Shown piece by piece: positions 42,701 to 57,700 of a stretch of 64,000 nucleotides of DNA. Origin of the DNA: Ancistrus triradiatus (taxonomy: Eukaryota > Chordata > Actinopteri > Siluriformes > Loricariidae); the NCBI GenBank assembly GCA_025084515.1, contig JAJAGP010000208.1, forward strand, positions 434,001 to 498,000. The letters are read 5' to 3'. The notes under the pieces were generated by a model, which was not told where the DNA came from, did no database searches, and saw nothing but the letters and a program-made list of their open reading frames with translations. The position numbers and the translations under genes were made by a program. The stretch's first letter is position 1. Each line of letters begins with the position of its first letter.

Positions 42701-45700
42701 CATAAGGATTGGTTTCAAATTCTATGCTCCTCATAAAGAAGGTGGCTCATGAACGGCTGGTCTGACGGGCAGACCCAAAGGCAGCATTTATAAAAGGGGG
42801 TTGTGTAATCTTTCTGAATGGAGGTATTTGAATCCGGTTATCTGAGTGGTGCATCTCCCTTAGCTTTTGCCATGTGACAAAAGGCTCTTTGGATGAGCCC
42901 CAAGTCATTAATCATCACTGCACTAGTAGTTACATTACCTTGAAGTGAATGAGCATGTGAAGGTCCTCTAGGTACTCTCCATTCTACTGACTGCATTTAA
43001 CCTACAATTACTTCTCTCAAAAGCCTGGATGAGGGACCATAAAGGTACATAACGGAGTGGAATCCTTGAATTTCTAAAATGTTCACATCCATCAAATGAC
43101 CCATCTAAGTAAAGTGGAACAATAATGAAAATGTCTTCAATCAAAGCCTGGTTGGGACAAGTGCCATAGGAAATACTGAGGGAAAAAACCTTTGAAACCT
43201 GCAATGGTAGTTTGGTGCTAGATGGGCTGTATTTCAGAAACTGCTGACCTACAGGGATTTCCACACACAGAGATTCCCTAGGGTTTAAAGAATATGTCTG
43301 AAAATATCAGTGAGGGCAGTTCTCTTGGCAAAAATACCTTGTTGATGCCAGAGGTCAGAAGAAATAGATGGACAGACTAGTTTGCGCGCCGATAGGAAGG
43401 CAACACAGCCCCCCCCTAACTCAAGTAACCACTCGTTATAACTGAGGTATTTTATAACAGCAGAAGAGCATCTCTGAATGCACAACATGTCGAACCTTGA
43501 AACAGACGGGCTACAGCAGCATAAAGAAGGAGGCAACTGAGGCAATGTGCACCGGCTACAAATCTGGATGATTTGAGGGGTTTGAGGGGCTTTGAACCCT
43601 CTACTGCTATGATAAACAACACTCTGGTTTCCACTGGGAGCATCTCCAGGGACGAAAAAAGCGATTAACTTAAACCAGATGTTTAAAAATAAATATTTAC
43701 AACAACTGTAAGTTAGTTCGTTTAAACGAGAGACTCACTGCATCCTGGAACCCGAACAGCGCCACTTGCAGCTGGCTAATAGCCGTGCTGTCAAAGTCCA
43801 GCTCTAGTTTAAGCTGCGAGAGCGTGTTGGCGATGATCTTTCGGTCCGCCATGCGAACAAAGTCCCCCAGGCTGGCCACCAGTGTGGAAATGTGCTCATG
43901 CTTCAGCTTGGTCTCCTCTGAACCCTGGAGAGAGGTCAAGTCAATTCAATAGTTACCACAGTCTTCATAAAGAGCTAGTTATGTGTATAGTAAGTCCCCT
44001 AGATACGAACCAGTTCCGTTCCGAGAGTGGGTTTGCATGTCCAAAAGTTCGTAAGTACAACATAGTTAGCCTAAGCATGCAGCTTGCGAGCCTCGGCTGT
44101 GTCCCAATTCAGGGGCAGCATCCTTCGAAGGACACAGGACTTGAATTGAGACATAGCTCTGGCTTACTTTCATTTTAGTATCCATTGTTGTGGGTCGCCG
44201 CTACTTAGCGAGCTCATCACTGCTTTTACCCAAAATACTGGACATTTTGGGTTTCTAATATTTCCACAAAAAGGAAATACAAAAAAAGCCAGCACGTGAC
44301 TGAGACCGACCAAACAATGTTCTTCTTGCCTCAGGCCATATTCCACCACAATACACACGCAAGTTCGCGTCTTTGAAAGTTCGCTAGCTGAAGGTTCGCA
44401 TTTAGGGGACTTGCTGTATACATTTTGGTAGTCCAAACAAAACTGATCACAGTACCTTTGTATTAAATTATTGTGTGTACATGGCAAACAAAGATATATT
44501 GCAGAGGTAGTGCTTTTACCCATCTGCATTCAACATTATTTGTCTATATAATTGTCTAGAAGCTTACAACTAGCCAACAATGTATTTAATAGATCCTACA
44601 GTGCCTATAATAAATCATCTTGTCAAATCCCTTACCTTTGGTCGCATTGCACCCTTTTAACTCAACTAAAATGAATCGAACTTTTTATTGCTGCATTTCC
44701 ACATCCTAACTATCAACAGCAAACTGAATAGTCAAAAAAATCTACTCAATTCCTTAAACGAAAATTGTAAAGTACCTGGTGGATAAGTGATCTGTTCCCT
44801 TAGCGTAACTGTTATGAGCTGGTACACCAGGCTAACTGGGCCCCACCTGATCTCACGTAATGGTTTTGACTGCATTTGAATAAAGTACTAAAACACTAGT
44901 GACCTGTGTGAGAGCCTCTTGTAGGTTAATGACGATATTTTCTCGGTCCTCAGTGAGGATACGGTGCAGGGTGGCTCGGCGCTCACTGTCTTTCCTTAGC
45001 ATGAAGAAGCCCGGGTCTTTCTCCTCCGGAGACGGAGGGGCGCTGTGGTCCTCGAACTGCTCCACGGGAATGCTGCAAAGTACACATCATTATAACGGAC
45101 TGTGTTTTACTTTATTTAGACCTGTTTTTGCTTGACTGTGTAAAAACCGTGACGGAAAAACAACATGACCTGCCTGCTAACCTACAGAATTAAAGAATTA
45201 AGTCTCACAGTGTACGCAATGTTCATAAAGATACGGGCACACTGGATTCAAATGTATGAGCTCAGTAATCTCTCGTTACCTGAGAAAGAGCGAACGATGG
45301 CCCTTGACCTCTCTCTCACTGTAGCACTTGCCGCTGGACTTGAAAATGAAGGGGTTAGCACTTAGGTCGTTGTCTGGAGAGACAGAGCCATACTCGCTGC
45401 TGCTGCTCGTGTCCTCAACCACCACAGGAACAGGTAGGGAGATACTGCGCAGATATTCTGTTAGATAAAAAAAAGCCAGGTATAGATCATAAAAACTCAG
45501 CCTTTATTAAGTGTAGTTGATAAAAACACAGCAACCATGATGTATGGACTCTTGGTACCCACCATAATCCTGCTCAATACAACTATGAACATACATGGAA
45601 GGTCCCACCTCCTTTCAGACTCACAGACACAGATGTCATGCCTCCTTCACTGTGACTGACAGGTACAGATACTGTTCTTCCTTCACCAAGACTGATAGGC

Positions 45701-48700
45701 ACAGCAGCCATAGCTACTTCACTGTGACTGACACATAGACCGTACGTACAGCAGCCACAGTTCATTCACAGAAACTGTATCACCTTCACTCTGACTGACA
45801 GCACATAGATCGTACATCTTTCACTAACTCTGATAGGCCCAGCATCCATACCTCCTTAACTGTGACTGACAGCCGCATAGACTGTATGTCCTTCACTTAG
45901 ACTGATAGGCAGAGCAGTCATATCCCCTTCAGAGAGACTGACAGGCACAGAGACCAATTCTCCATCAGTGAGTGCCTTTCCATGCACTTAATAATCCGAT
46001 CATAGTCGGATTCCTCAAGTGGTTGCGTACACAGCAGAAATCTAGAAATCAGACTAAGAAATCTGATAAACAGAGCTGGATTTTACCCCAGAAATCGAAT
46101 TACTCATTGCTTGTATACCAGTTACCCAATTATAATTCTCAGTCTGCACATGTGCACGAGCGTTCCCCCACGGTGGCTTTATTTAGCTTCTTTTTCAGCA
46201 TGTTTTTTCTCGCTGGATCTGGCAAACACAGAATTAAAAGCACCACCGAATTAAAGGCAGCGAAGAGGCTATCGAACACTTTGGGGAGACTCTGAAACGC
46301 AGTATGTACGCCAATGAATAATTTGATTATTTACTATTAACGTTCAAAGTCTACATCACATATTTCTATGAGATTATTGGCAGACACACAGGCCACACCT
46401 CCGTCACTGAGACTACCTGGCACAGATACCACACCTGTTTCACAGATAGGCACAGGGGAAATTTGCTAGGACTGATAAGCACTCAGCCTACATCTCCTTT
46501 GCTGGAAATGACAAACACCAGAGGACACACCTCCTTAACTGGTTAAACAGGCACAATGATCTCACAGTACACTGTTCTCAAGCAGCCAACCAGCCAAGTC
46601 AAACTAGAAATACCAGTGCATTGGTTCAAAGCAAATCTTTACACCACTAGTTTATAAAATTGCAAATACATTTTGTCTTTTACTCTACTGTACGTTTTTC
46701 TATGTCCTACACAATATGGTCTGGTGTAGTTTGACCTGGTACACAAATACTACGCTAAGTAATCTTTGACCATTCTAATGAAACCAGTGATGCAAGTATG
46801 TTATGGCCTTTAGCCAGCTCACACCTACAGCTTTCATCTGGCCCACATACCCACATGAAATGACTGTGATAAGATAATCAGTCTGTCCGCCTGAACACAG
46901 ATACAACCTTTGAAATGAAAATCTCTGCAGTACAAAGATCAGAACGTACACTCATACTTTTAGGCCAGCAACCAAACACAGCGCTAGATGTTCTAGATTA
47001 GACTTCAAATACTTTTGAAACTTCCCTGCTTACATTATGGCCACCGTTGGGCCCACCAGCCATTTGTCACTGTCATACTTGACCTTTATATGCATCAACT
47101 CAACCATATTTGGTGCAGAATCATCTGCTAACTGGTCATTCACTAACAGACTGTGGAAGTACACAGAGATAAACAGACTCACCGTTCCCTGGGGTCAAAG
47201 CTGGAAAAGTAGAAAAGAAAAGTTTTAGAATAGAGTTCAGAAATGTATTATTTTTAATAATGTTTGTATATCACTGAGAGCATAAAGCATAACATGGGAT
47301 TAAAAGGTAAATGACAGGTAAGTTTCAGGCGAGGTGGTTTCTCCAACAAGTCTGTTATTTTCAATGTATTTTGATCCAAATTCCCATTGGAACAGACGTG
47401 ATAGTTTTAATCCACTAATTCAAGATCTGAATCACGTACCTCCTATGGCTGTTCATTAAAAATCACCTAATGATGAATATGATAATGACCTCTAGCCCTC
47501 GCACTTGATACGCTATGCTCTCAAATATCATCTATCAATTTACATATAAGGATTTACAGAATAACCAGCGCACATAAACACCTCTAAAAATAACACACCT
47601 GTGAAGTTGTTCCCCTTGCCCTTTTTCTTGCGAGACGTGACCGTAAGGAACTCGTGCATGAGCAGATCATTGGCCGTAGCACGCAGATCTGGATCCGGCT
47701 CAAAGCAGCGCAGGATAAACGCCTTGGCCTCAGCTGACATGGAGTCCGGGATCTCTGGATGGATCTTAAACATTCCCACCTACACACATACCAAGTTGGT
47801 CAGAAGAAAGTGCAAAACTAGAAACAAAGAGGCATTTCATCAGTTAATTCAGGCTGACGGACGTGCCAGGTGGGGGATTATGGGATTTGGAGTTCTTGAT
47901 GAAAAACCCCAGGACTGGCAGGTCAGATAAAGCCTGAGGACCGCAGCAATTTTGATGTAGATACGAGGAATGGGGAGCTCAGTCTGAGAATGCAGTTTGC
48001 TGGTACGTTCCCACAAACTGCAGCTAGAGGGCGAGCTTTCTGAAGTCAGCAGACTGTCACTCCTGTGTTTATTTGGATTCTCAGGATTCCTAGCCGTCTG
48101 AATTCCTTGGAAAGTTAGATCAACATGTGAAAACGTTTTCCGTGTTCTAAGGAACTGCAGCGAGGGATAGCTTTTACTTTACACAGTGCTACAAGTAGGC
48201 TCATGTCTTCTTAATTTTTGCCACATGGTTGCATAATATAGTTATTGCAACTCTGGCTTCTGCAATAATGCTGAGAAGCAACAAACTTCGAATTAATCTT
48301 TACTTTAAACCAACTTCAGCTGCTATTGATGCTAAGATGATCATGATTAATATACTTACAGAAATATATTTTGTTTACCAAACAGTTGTGTTTATGATGT
48401 GTCAATAACTTTATCAGTTTAGTTTGTGTCATTTAGCTTAGTACTGTAATTTAGGTCCTGGCTATTTCCTTTTTTACAGGTGCTACGCGTCAATTTTTAT
48501 CTCGGTCCACATCTGAATCTATAGCGACAAATATCTACAGGTAAAGCCTACAATATGCAGTCTTTTCAGTCCCGAGGTAAATGAGCGAGAAATTCTGTTC
48601 CAAAAAAAGTAAAACACATGCAGGGGTTGCTTCCAGAAACCACAAAGTCTTGTACAGAGCAAGAGGCCAAAGGCACAGCAAATACATATTTACTATCAGT

Positions 48701-51700
48701 GGTTAAGAGAACAGGTAATGCTTTGAAACAGATTAAAGAAGGGTTGAAAGAGGTCTGAAAGCGGATAATGTTGCCAGAAAGAAAGGATCTGGAAGTCCAT
48801 CAGGCTCATGTTGTCGCCTGGCCAGAGTTCAGATTTGATCCCAATAGAGAATATTTGTCCTCACTTGTTTGAAGGTAGTACCACTGAGGTGAACAACACC
48901 GACTCTTCTTTCTGTAAAACCTGTCTCTACTCACAATATATAAATATTTAAGGACATTAAAGGGAAAGTCTATCCCATGCTAAGTTACTTTTGCTATATG
49001 TTTAATTTTTGCTAATTTCCTGATCAGTTGTTATAATGTTCTAGAAATAATGAGCAGCTGTATTAGACAATTACATGTGATGCAAACATCTGGGCTCACA
49101 GAGAACACAACCCACTAGAAACTCGCTCATCATGTAAGATGATTCAATCACAGACACCCCTGACAACGAATCCAATCTGAATATCCACTTATGTGTAACT
49201 ACGTTTATGTACAACAGTCTCCATTATTAGATCAAACTATTTAGTGCCCACAAAGGATATGGCCTGTTTTTGCCTTATTATAACATATACTGGTCCTTCT
49301 CAAAAAATTAGCATATTGTGATAAAGTTAATTCTTTTCCGTAATGTAATGATAAAAATTAAACTTTCATATATTTTAGATTCATTGCACACCAACTGAAA
49401 TATTTCAAGTCTTTTATTGTTTTAATAATGTGATTTTGCATACAGCTCATGAAAAATCCAAAATTAGCAATATCATGAAAAGGTTTCTCTAAAACGAGCT
49501 TATAAACATACTTCACTGAATTCAACGAATTAACTCTAAACAAACCTGCAAAAGATTCCTGAGGCTTTTGAAAACTCCAGCGGGTTCATTACTGCAAAAC
49601 CGCAATCAGGGTAAGATGCCGACGACTGCTGTCCAGGTAAGGCCATCATTGACACCCTCAAGCAAGGAGGGTAATAAGACACAGAAAGACATTTCTGAGC
49701 GGAAATAGGATGTTCCCAGAGTGCTGTATCCAAGGCAACCTCAGTGGGAGTCTGTGGGAAGGAAAAAGTGTGGCGAGAGAAGAAAACGCATGCCACAACG
49801 AGAAAGAGGTGGACCGGACCTGAGGAGGATTGTGGAGAAGGGCCGCTTCCAGAGCCACCAGTGCACAGGCCGTGTGCAGGAAATGGGCTAAGGTGCCGCA
49901 TTCCCAGGTCAAGACATTTTGAACAAGAAAATGGCGGCAGAAGGCCTGAACTGGGCTACAGAGAAGCAGCCACTGGACTTGCTCAGTGGTCCAAAGTAAC
50001 TTTTTTCGGATGATAAAGCCAAATTTGCATGTCATTCGGGAAATAAGTGCAGAGTTATGGAGGAAGACTGGGGAGAAGGCATGCCAAATGTCTGAAAGTT
50101 TCAGTGTCAAGTCCCACAGTCAGTGATGGTCTGGGGTGCCATGTTCAGCTGTGGTGTTGGTCCCACTGTGTTTTAATCAAGGGCAGGGTCAATGATCTAG
50201 CTATCAGGAGATTTTGGAGCACTTCATGCTTCCATTCTGCTGAAGAGCTTTATGGAGATGCAAGAGTTCAATTTTCCGCACGACTCCTGCAAATGCTCAC
50301 AGTGCCAAAAACCCACTGGTAAATGGTTTACTGACCATGGTATTACTGTGTCAATGGCCTGCCAAATATCCTGACCTGACCCGATAGAGAATCTGTGGAT
50401 CTTGTGAAGAGAAAGGTGAGAGGACGCAAGACCCAACACTCTGATGAGCTAAGGCCGCTATCGAAGCATTCCTGGGCCTCCATAACACCTCAGCAGTTGC
50501 TGAGTTGCCTCCATGCATTGCCGCATGAAGCAGTCATTTCTGCAAGGATTCCAGACACGTTATTGAGTGCATACTGAACTAAATAATCTGATGGTAACTT
50601 TTTTTGTATTTAACAACAATTTCTGTTAATGTCGGATGAAATATGGCTAGTTGTGAGATTGTGGAATTTGGGTTTCATGAGCTGTATGCCAAAACAAAAT
50701 CATCCCAGTATTTAAAAACAATAAAATACTTGAAATATTTCATGGTTTGTGAATGCATCTAAAACTATATGAACGTTTAATTTTTATTCATTACATTACG
50801 GAAAAAAGAATTACTTTATCACAAATGCTAATTTTTTGAGAAGAAGGACCAGTATTAGTTTTTGACTTGCATGCTGTACCAATACAATACCCAGCCCACT
50901 TATTAGGCCACACTGTTCAAACTGCGGTTAACAGCAATCACATGACAAATCAATAGTTTGAGGTTGTGGACATGGTCCAGACGACCCTTCTGAAGTTCAA
51001 AACCAGGCATCAGGAACATTTGATATAAAGCGAGTTCGAACGTGGTTGTTGGTTCCAGACAGGGTGGTCTGAATATTTTAGAAACTGCTGATCTCTAGGG
51101 TTTACATAGAATGATCCGAAAAAGAGAAAATATACAGTGAGCTGTCATGTTAATATGAACCAAAATCTCTGAGGAATGTTTCCAGCACCTTGTTAAATCG
51201 ATACCATGAAGAATGAAGGCAGTTCCTAATGCCAAATGGGGTCCAGCCCGATACTAGCAAGGTGTACCTAATAAGGTGTGTATGTGGCAAATAGTAGGCA
51301 CTCATAGTACTTCACACATAATTACAAGGCGTGCATTATATCTGCCACAAAAACTTGTGTAATCCTCTGACCTTAAACATGGCTGCCTGTGGTTCTCCCA
51401 GCTCGTAAAACGGAGGTTTCCCTGTGGCCATTTCAATAATTGTACAGCCGAGCGACCAAATATCTGCCGGTTTGCCATAGCCACGAGGGCCTTTGTCTAT
51501 GATCTCAGGAGCCATGTACTGTAAAGTTCCTGCAGGAAAAAATACAGAACAAGATGAACAATACACAAAGATAGGTCAAACAGAAGTAATGATACAGTTT
51601 TTAGTTCAGTGTAATGAATTCAGATTCACGCCAGAGAGTCAAAGGCAGACAGTGAACATATGGTGCTTGGGGAACAAAGTAAGTAAGTACTTTCAGTAGC

Positions 51701-54700
51701 AAATCATTTCAGTTGCAGATGTTTCTGGGTTTATCACGATATCCACAGTATGGAATTCATAGAACAGAGTCATACTCTGCTATACCAGTACACCTCCCAG
51801 CCCTAATGGAGAGTGCTACAACCCCCTTGCTGCAGATCGTTCAAGTTATTGTTTTTGTCTCCGTCTGTGTGTGGGCTTGCCATGTTAGCCTCAGCATGTG
51901 GTGGCTCCATGTTTTGAGGCGGCACGGAAAGAGAGCGTGTGGCGTTTTGCTTTGGCTTGCGTTCACTTGTGTACTATCGCGTTTGTTACTTGTGATCCTG
52001 GTTACCGATTCCTGCCCCTGACTGTCGCTTTCACCTCTTGGTTTTCAGACACTGGTTGTATATACAGTAGCTTGAGTTCTGAAGAACACTCAAAATACTA
52101 AATACATCTTGCTGTGTGTGAAAGCTAAGAGGATCTCAGGGAAATCTGGACATGGCACAGACAGCAGCTTTATTTCTCTCGAGAGCTCCTCAAGGGGCCG
52201 ACGTACACCAGTGATTAGCCAAGGGACACAGAATACACAGAAGCTTTGTTTATAGAAACAAAATGTTCTGCTTTATGTGTTTAATTGTAACAGCTATATA
52301 AAACTCTCAGCTAAAGGTCGCTTGAAGTTTTCCCAGGCTAAAGAGTACACAGCTCTAATGGAAATAAAACATGATCATAACATAGGACAGAGAACCAGCC
52401 ATAAACGTCATGCTCAGCATGTTTAGCATTTTATATCACAAAAAATCGATGTACACCATTTTTCGATGTACACCATTGTTTTAAAAGTTAGTGAGCTTGT
52501 GCGTCTTCGATTCTGAGTTTTTTGAAAATTAATATCTAATAAATACATCCAAATCAAAATTTTTTCCTGCAACAATGTGGGCCATCTTATAGTTTTGACA
52601 TCTGCACTACAATCTATTATTATAATCATCTATTATTATGAGAAGCCCTCGGATGAGTTAAACCACTTGACAGTTTATAAGAGCAGTAAGCAATGTTTTA
52701 CCAGTAAGGTCTCGGTGCAGGGTTAATACCGGCCAGGCGCTTTTGACGTGCCAAAATCGGAGATCTCAGGACTCCACTGTAGGTATTTATGAGGGACGTT
52801 TGCTCCCTGTGTGAGAAGCGAAGAGAAAAAGAAAAAATAACAGACTGGTGAAATTGACTGAATGTGAAAGACAGTCAAAATGAATCCTGTGTGAAAACTG
52901 TTATTTAAATGGACTATTTTATATGATATTATTATTATATTTAATTTATACTATTTAATATTTTATGTTACTATGGAATGTTTTTAAGGCGATATTGCAT
53001 TACTAAAAAGAAATCCAAAGGATGAGAGTGATTGTTCTGATTTAACTATAAAACAAGAAAGGCATTTCGGTATCAGATCAGTTCCACCAAAAAAACTGTG
53101 TCGAAGTTGCGTGGAAACAACAACAACACACATATAGTGTGCCTTGCGGGTTTTGTAGAAAACCACACCCTGAAGATGTCAATAAAAACCCAACAGAGAG
53201 CAAAAACAGATTAAACCCATTACAGGAGCTGCTCACATTCATGCTTTAGTAAGGAAATGAGGCGTGTGTAAGCTGTAATGACACTTGCATGACCCACTAC
53301 GAGCCCACACACTCAGGATCTAGCCAGGTTATTGAATTATACTCATTGTGAACAATAAGGGTTTTCCACCTGTAACACGATGGTTATGATGTAAGGTTGT
53401 GTTATGTTACGGTGTTGCTATAAAAAGGCCATAAAATATAGTAGTGAAAATGTTGGAGTTAAAATTGGTTGTTCCAACCGCGGTCCAACGCACTTGATCA
53501 AACCAAGTCTGTACTTAATGCTTCAGCGGTAAAACAAAACAAACAAAAAAAAGACTACAGTTCTTTGCATGTTACGACTATAGAAATATTTTATTAAATT
53601 TGATGAAAATGGCTGAAATTGAAATGTTGAATAATGCCAGCTGTTACATTTTCTCCATCTGTCTTTTGAACATGAAGTAGATAGCTTCTTATCGAATAGT
53701 ACAACTTTTATTAATGTATTACATTATATTGTGCACACCTACCTTTAGTTTATAAGCAATCAATTCAGTTATTAGTACTATATAAAAATTGCACTGTGTA
53801 GCTAGTAATTTAACTGAATGGCTTAGTGGTTAAGGTATTTAGACTGTGGACCAGAGAGTCCAGGGTTCAAATTCTAATACTCTGCAAAATGCCTCTTTGG
53901 CATCCTCAAACACCCAACGTTTGTCTGGATGTAAGACTGTATCAAGTAAGTCACTCTGGATAAGCGCATTCTGCTAAATGAATACATGAAAGTAGCATGT
54001 GGAACCTGAGAGCCTCAGGCATAGTGGAATACGAAAAGATACACTGGGACTGGGGACTTGCCTGTTTTTTTTTAGGAAACCAAACAGCACCACTCCCTCT
54101 GAACCACTCTCCTGACCTGGACAAGTTAACAGTGAGGTCCTCACCAACTCGAAAAAGCAACTCAAACTTTACCAAGAGCCACAAAGAGCTCATTGACAGA
54201 ACACTGGCGAGAGGGTCTTGTCTTTGCAATTGTTTCAGGCTGAACAATATCATTCATATCCATGTAGTGTCAGGATATTGTGTGAACAAGGGCAGGGTCA
54301 GAGTTTGTAATGACATTAAGGATTCCTGGCCCCGCCATCAGCAAAGGGACTCCTCGGGGGGGCAAGGGAGGTATGTGTATCACATACAGCAGAACATAAC
54401 TTGAAGCCCCCTTCTATCGTGTATATCAATGGAAAAGGGACAACCATTAGGAGCACACTGACCAAATAATATCTGGATGGCCAAACTTACCTAAATGAGA
54501 GTGGAGGTGGGTACCACAATTACAGACAGCAGCATTCAGACAGCAGACCATATGACTTTGGACTTAAGCCACTACTGAGAAAAAAACATTTCCTTGCACA
54601 GGCATCACCTATTTAAGAACCAACATCTCAACAACTGCATGGAGATATGGGCACGTGGTCCTTGATTTGGCTCGGTGGGCGATCTGATTATCGTGCAAGT

Positions 54701-57700
54701 CTTGAGACCCCTCCAGGATCTGTTTGGTGTAGAAGCCGATGGTTGGCTCGTTTGTTCTTCAGCGGGCCCCATTTGGATCGCAAGCAGGGCCGACAGACTG
54801 CCTGCAAAAATCGTCACATGCGCAAACAGCGACTTCTGTCACTTTTGTGTCTTCATCCATTATTGCTTAAGTGGTTGTGTTTTATCAAGCAGCTGTGTCT
54901 CAACCCAGGAACTGCCTCAATGAAGATCTTAATGAAGCCATTCTCACTGATGGAGCCAAAGGACTGCACGATGTTCTTTGCTTTAGGTGTTGTGCAGAGC
55001 GAATCTCCTGTGCAACGCTGAGATTTACTACACATGCTTGCACACACCATTTAAACTTCTCAAATAAGCTACAGTAACAGCTCTGAGTCAGATAGATTCA
55101 GAAGACAAAAAGACCCCCACACATACACAAAAACAGCCTTCCTTATGAGAGCACTTAGTGAAGTCACCCATTATTAGCTCCCCTGAAACTCCCTTATATA
55201 ATGTAGACTGATTATACAAGCTGTCATATTACAGGTACTAATGTACACTCATTGACAAAAAAAAAAGAAAAAAATTGACACCAAGAAGGGAGTAGTTGGG
55301 ATCGAATGAAACTGTATATGTAATAATGCTACAATATTAAAGCAAAATTATACTTTATTGGGGAAAACTGTGCAATTTTAAATCCAGCGGAGGATCCCTG
55401 TTGGGCCACTAACAGACTGGATCAAGATGAGACAGGGATGGGCATGGAAGCATACAGGTTCTTTATGATATCTTTATGGTATGACGTATGTTACAATGGC
55501 AGAGTCAAGTATAGTATTTAAGTGGTAGCCATGTGGTTCAAAAGTCCAGACTATGGACACAGCAGTATCTGCCAAGCTTACCACTGATGGGTTCCTTGAG
55601 CAAGGCCCTTAACCCACAGTTGTTTGGACTGTAAGACTGTTTTCTAATTTCTGAGTTTGTGAAATTGTCACTATGAAAACCATCCCTACTGAAACATCTG
55701 GAAAGGCTTCATGGTGATGTTTTGTACATAGATGTTTATTTTGTACAGAAGTGACACTGGAATGATCATCTGTTTTTGTAAAGTACACATAATTAAGCAC
55801 AAGATGACACAAAGCAAGAGGATTTAAGTCTGAACTTCAAGTGAATCTATTCTTCATCTGTAACAAGCCGTATGAGCAAGCAGTCCTTTTCCTCAGTGAC
55901 AAGTGAAAAGTGCTTTTTGTTCTCCTAAATGGCTTTGGATAATGGGAACAATTGCTATGGCTTGAATATAAATGACTACATTTCATTCATCTGAAAAGAA
56001 TGGTATCATCATATGGGCGGCTTTAATATTACGCCAAAAGATTGGACTACCTTGCAAGCAAACTACTGTGGTAACAACCAAAACAGTAAAGTATATGAAT
56101 TTCAAATCAACTGTTATAGTAATAATTTGTTACATACAATTTTCTCAGTCATAAATTCAGAAAATAGTCAATGTATTCATAATCCGTTAAATTTTAGTAC
56201 ATCATAAAATATTACGTTCTAATTCTGAATAACATTAAAAGAATATACAAATGCAACATGAAAACTGACTGTACATTTAGTAGATATGCACACCATAGAC
56301 ATGGTTCAATATACATACAGACTAAAACAAACATAATACAGTACAAGCCTAAAACTGTTTTCAACTCAATCAAGTTAATATCAGAAGACAATGGCTCAGA
56401 ATGTAGGATAGAAGCAGAAATCCACACAGACTTAGCACTGACTGATGAGTCACATTTTCATTGTTATCGCTTCAATAAAACATCTTGGGAATCTCCTGTA
56501 GTGCCCCACCTGTAGTGAGCTCAACTGAATTAAGTGGGGCATAAAAGGCTCTATAAAGCAAATCATGTGTTGTCATACCTGCTGTCCCGCTCAGGAATCT
56601 CCTTTATAGCCAACCGAACCTGGTTGCTGAGGTCCCGACCTGCGTAGACGATGCCAAAGGTGCCTTTACCCAGAATCACCCTCTCTCCAAGCTCATCATA
56701 TTCATAATCATACTGCAGAGACAGACACAACACTGCATTACTCTGTAGGAACTAAGGACACAGACGTTCTGGGTTTTGGTGTTCAAAGAGAAAAGTTGTG
56801 ACTCGGTGGTTAAGGCTCTGGACTACTAATAAGAAGGTTGGGAATCTTCTAAGTGCTGTAAATGTGAACAATGGTTAATGGTTAATAGTCTTGAGACCGA
56901 GTGGCTCCGGGGCTAAGTATTTGCCCTACAATTATGAAACCAAGCCACCACTTTTGAGTTCTTCACCGTCATCTGCTCATTTGAATTGTAGGTCGCTCTG
57001 GGTAAGTGTATCTGCTAAAGGATTTAAATATGAATGTAGGACACTGTCTAGGTCAATTGCTTTTTTGGGAGGGTGCGATTCAGTATTTAAGGCTTTGCAC
57101 TACTAATAGGAGGCTGTGCGTTCAAATCCTGGCTCTGCCAAGCTGTCGCATTTAGACGCTTGGACAAGGTTATTAACCATCAATTGCTCAGCTCAACTGT
57201 AATTCTCTCTGGATGAGCGCATAAATAAATCGTACCACACAGCATCACACACTCACTCATTCACAATAATTCACACTTCGGGTAATGCCAGTCTTTGAAC
57301 AGGCATGCATTTAGACAGAAAAAGTGCGGCAGAAAACAGGAACCCTAAACAAACAGAAAAAGAACCTAAAAACACTGATACAAACTGAAGGTAAGGACCG
57401 ACCCTGGTGTGCCACAATGCATGCGGTAGTCGATACTAAGAGTCGAGTCATTAGTTGTCACAATGGTACATAATTCTCAGGACAGCAGTAGCAATAAGGT
57501 GCTGATATGGGCGCATTAAACACTAAAGCGTTGCTGGGTTTTTAAAAACTGTGTACACCAACAGTACACCTTACTGGGCATGCCCACCTTTTTTTTATGG
57601 CTTGTATGTTTACAGTTAGAGATAAGGTCTTGTTTTTTGTCAATGTACCGTGTGTGTTAATTCTCCTGTAGTACAGAGATGTCCATTTCTAATACAGGTT

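Noticed and set aside
45560..46560. CRISPR-like spaced repeats
   Set aside because: Units are contiguous and degenerate, the DNA is vertebrate, and no spacer structure exists. It is a minisatellite.
53813..53880. Functional tRNA gene
   Set aside because: It has A- and B-box-like motifs but no complete acceptor or anticodon stems, and a SINE body follows.
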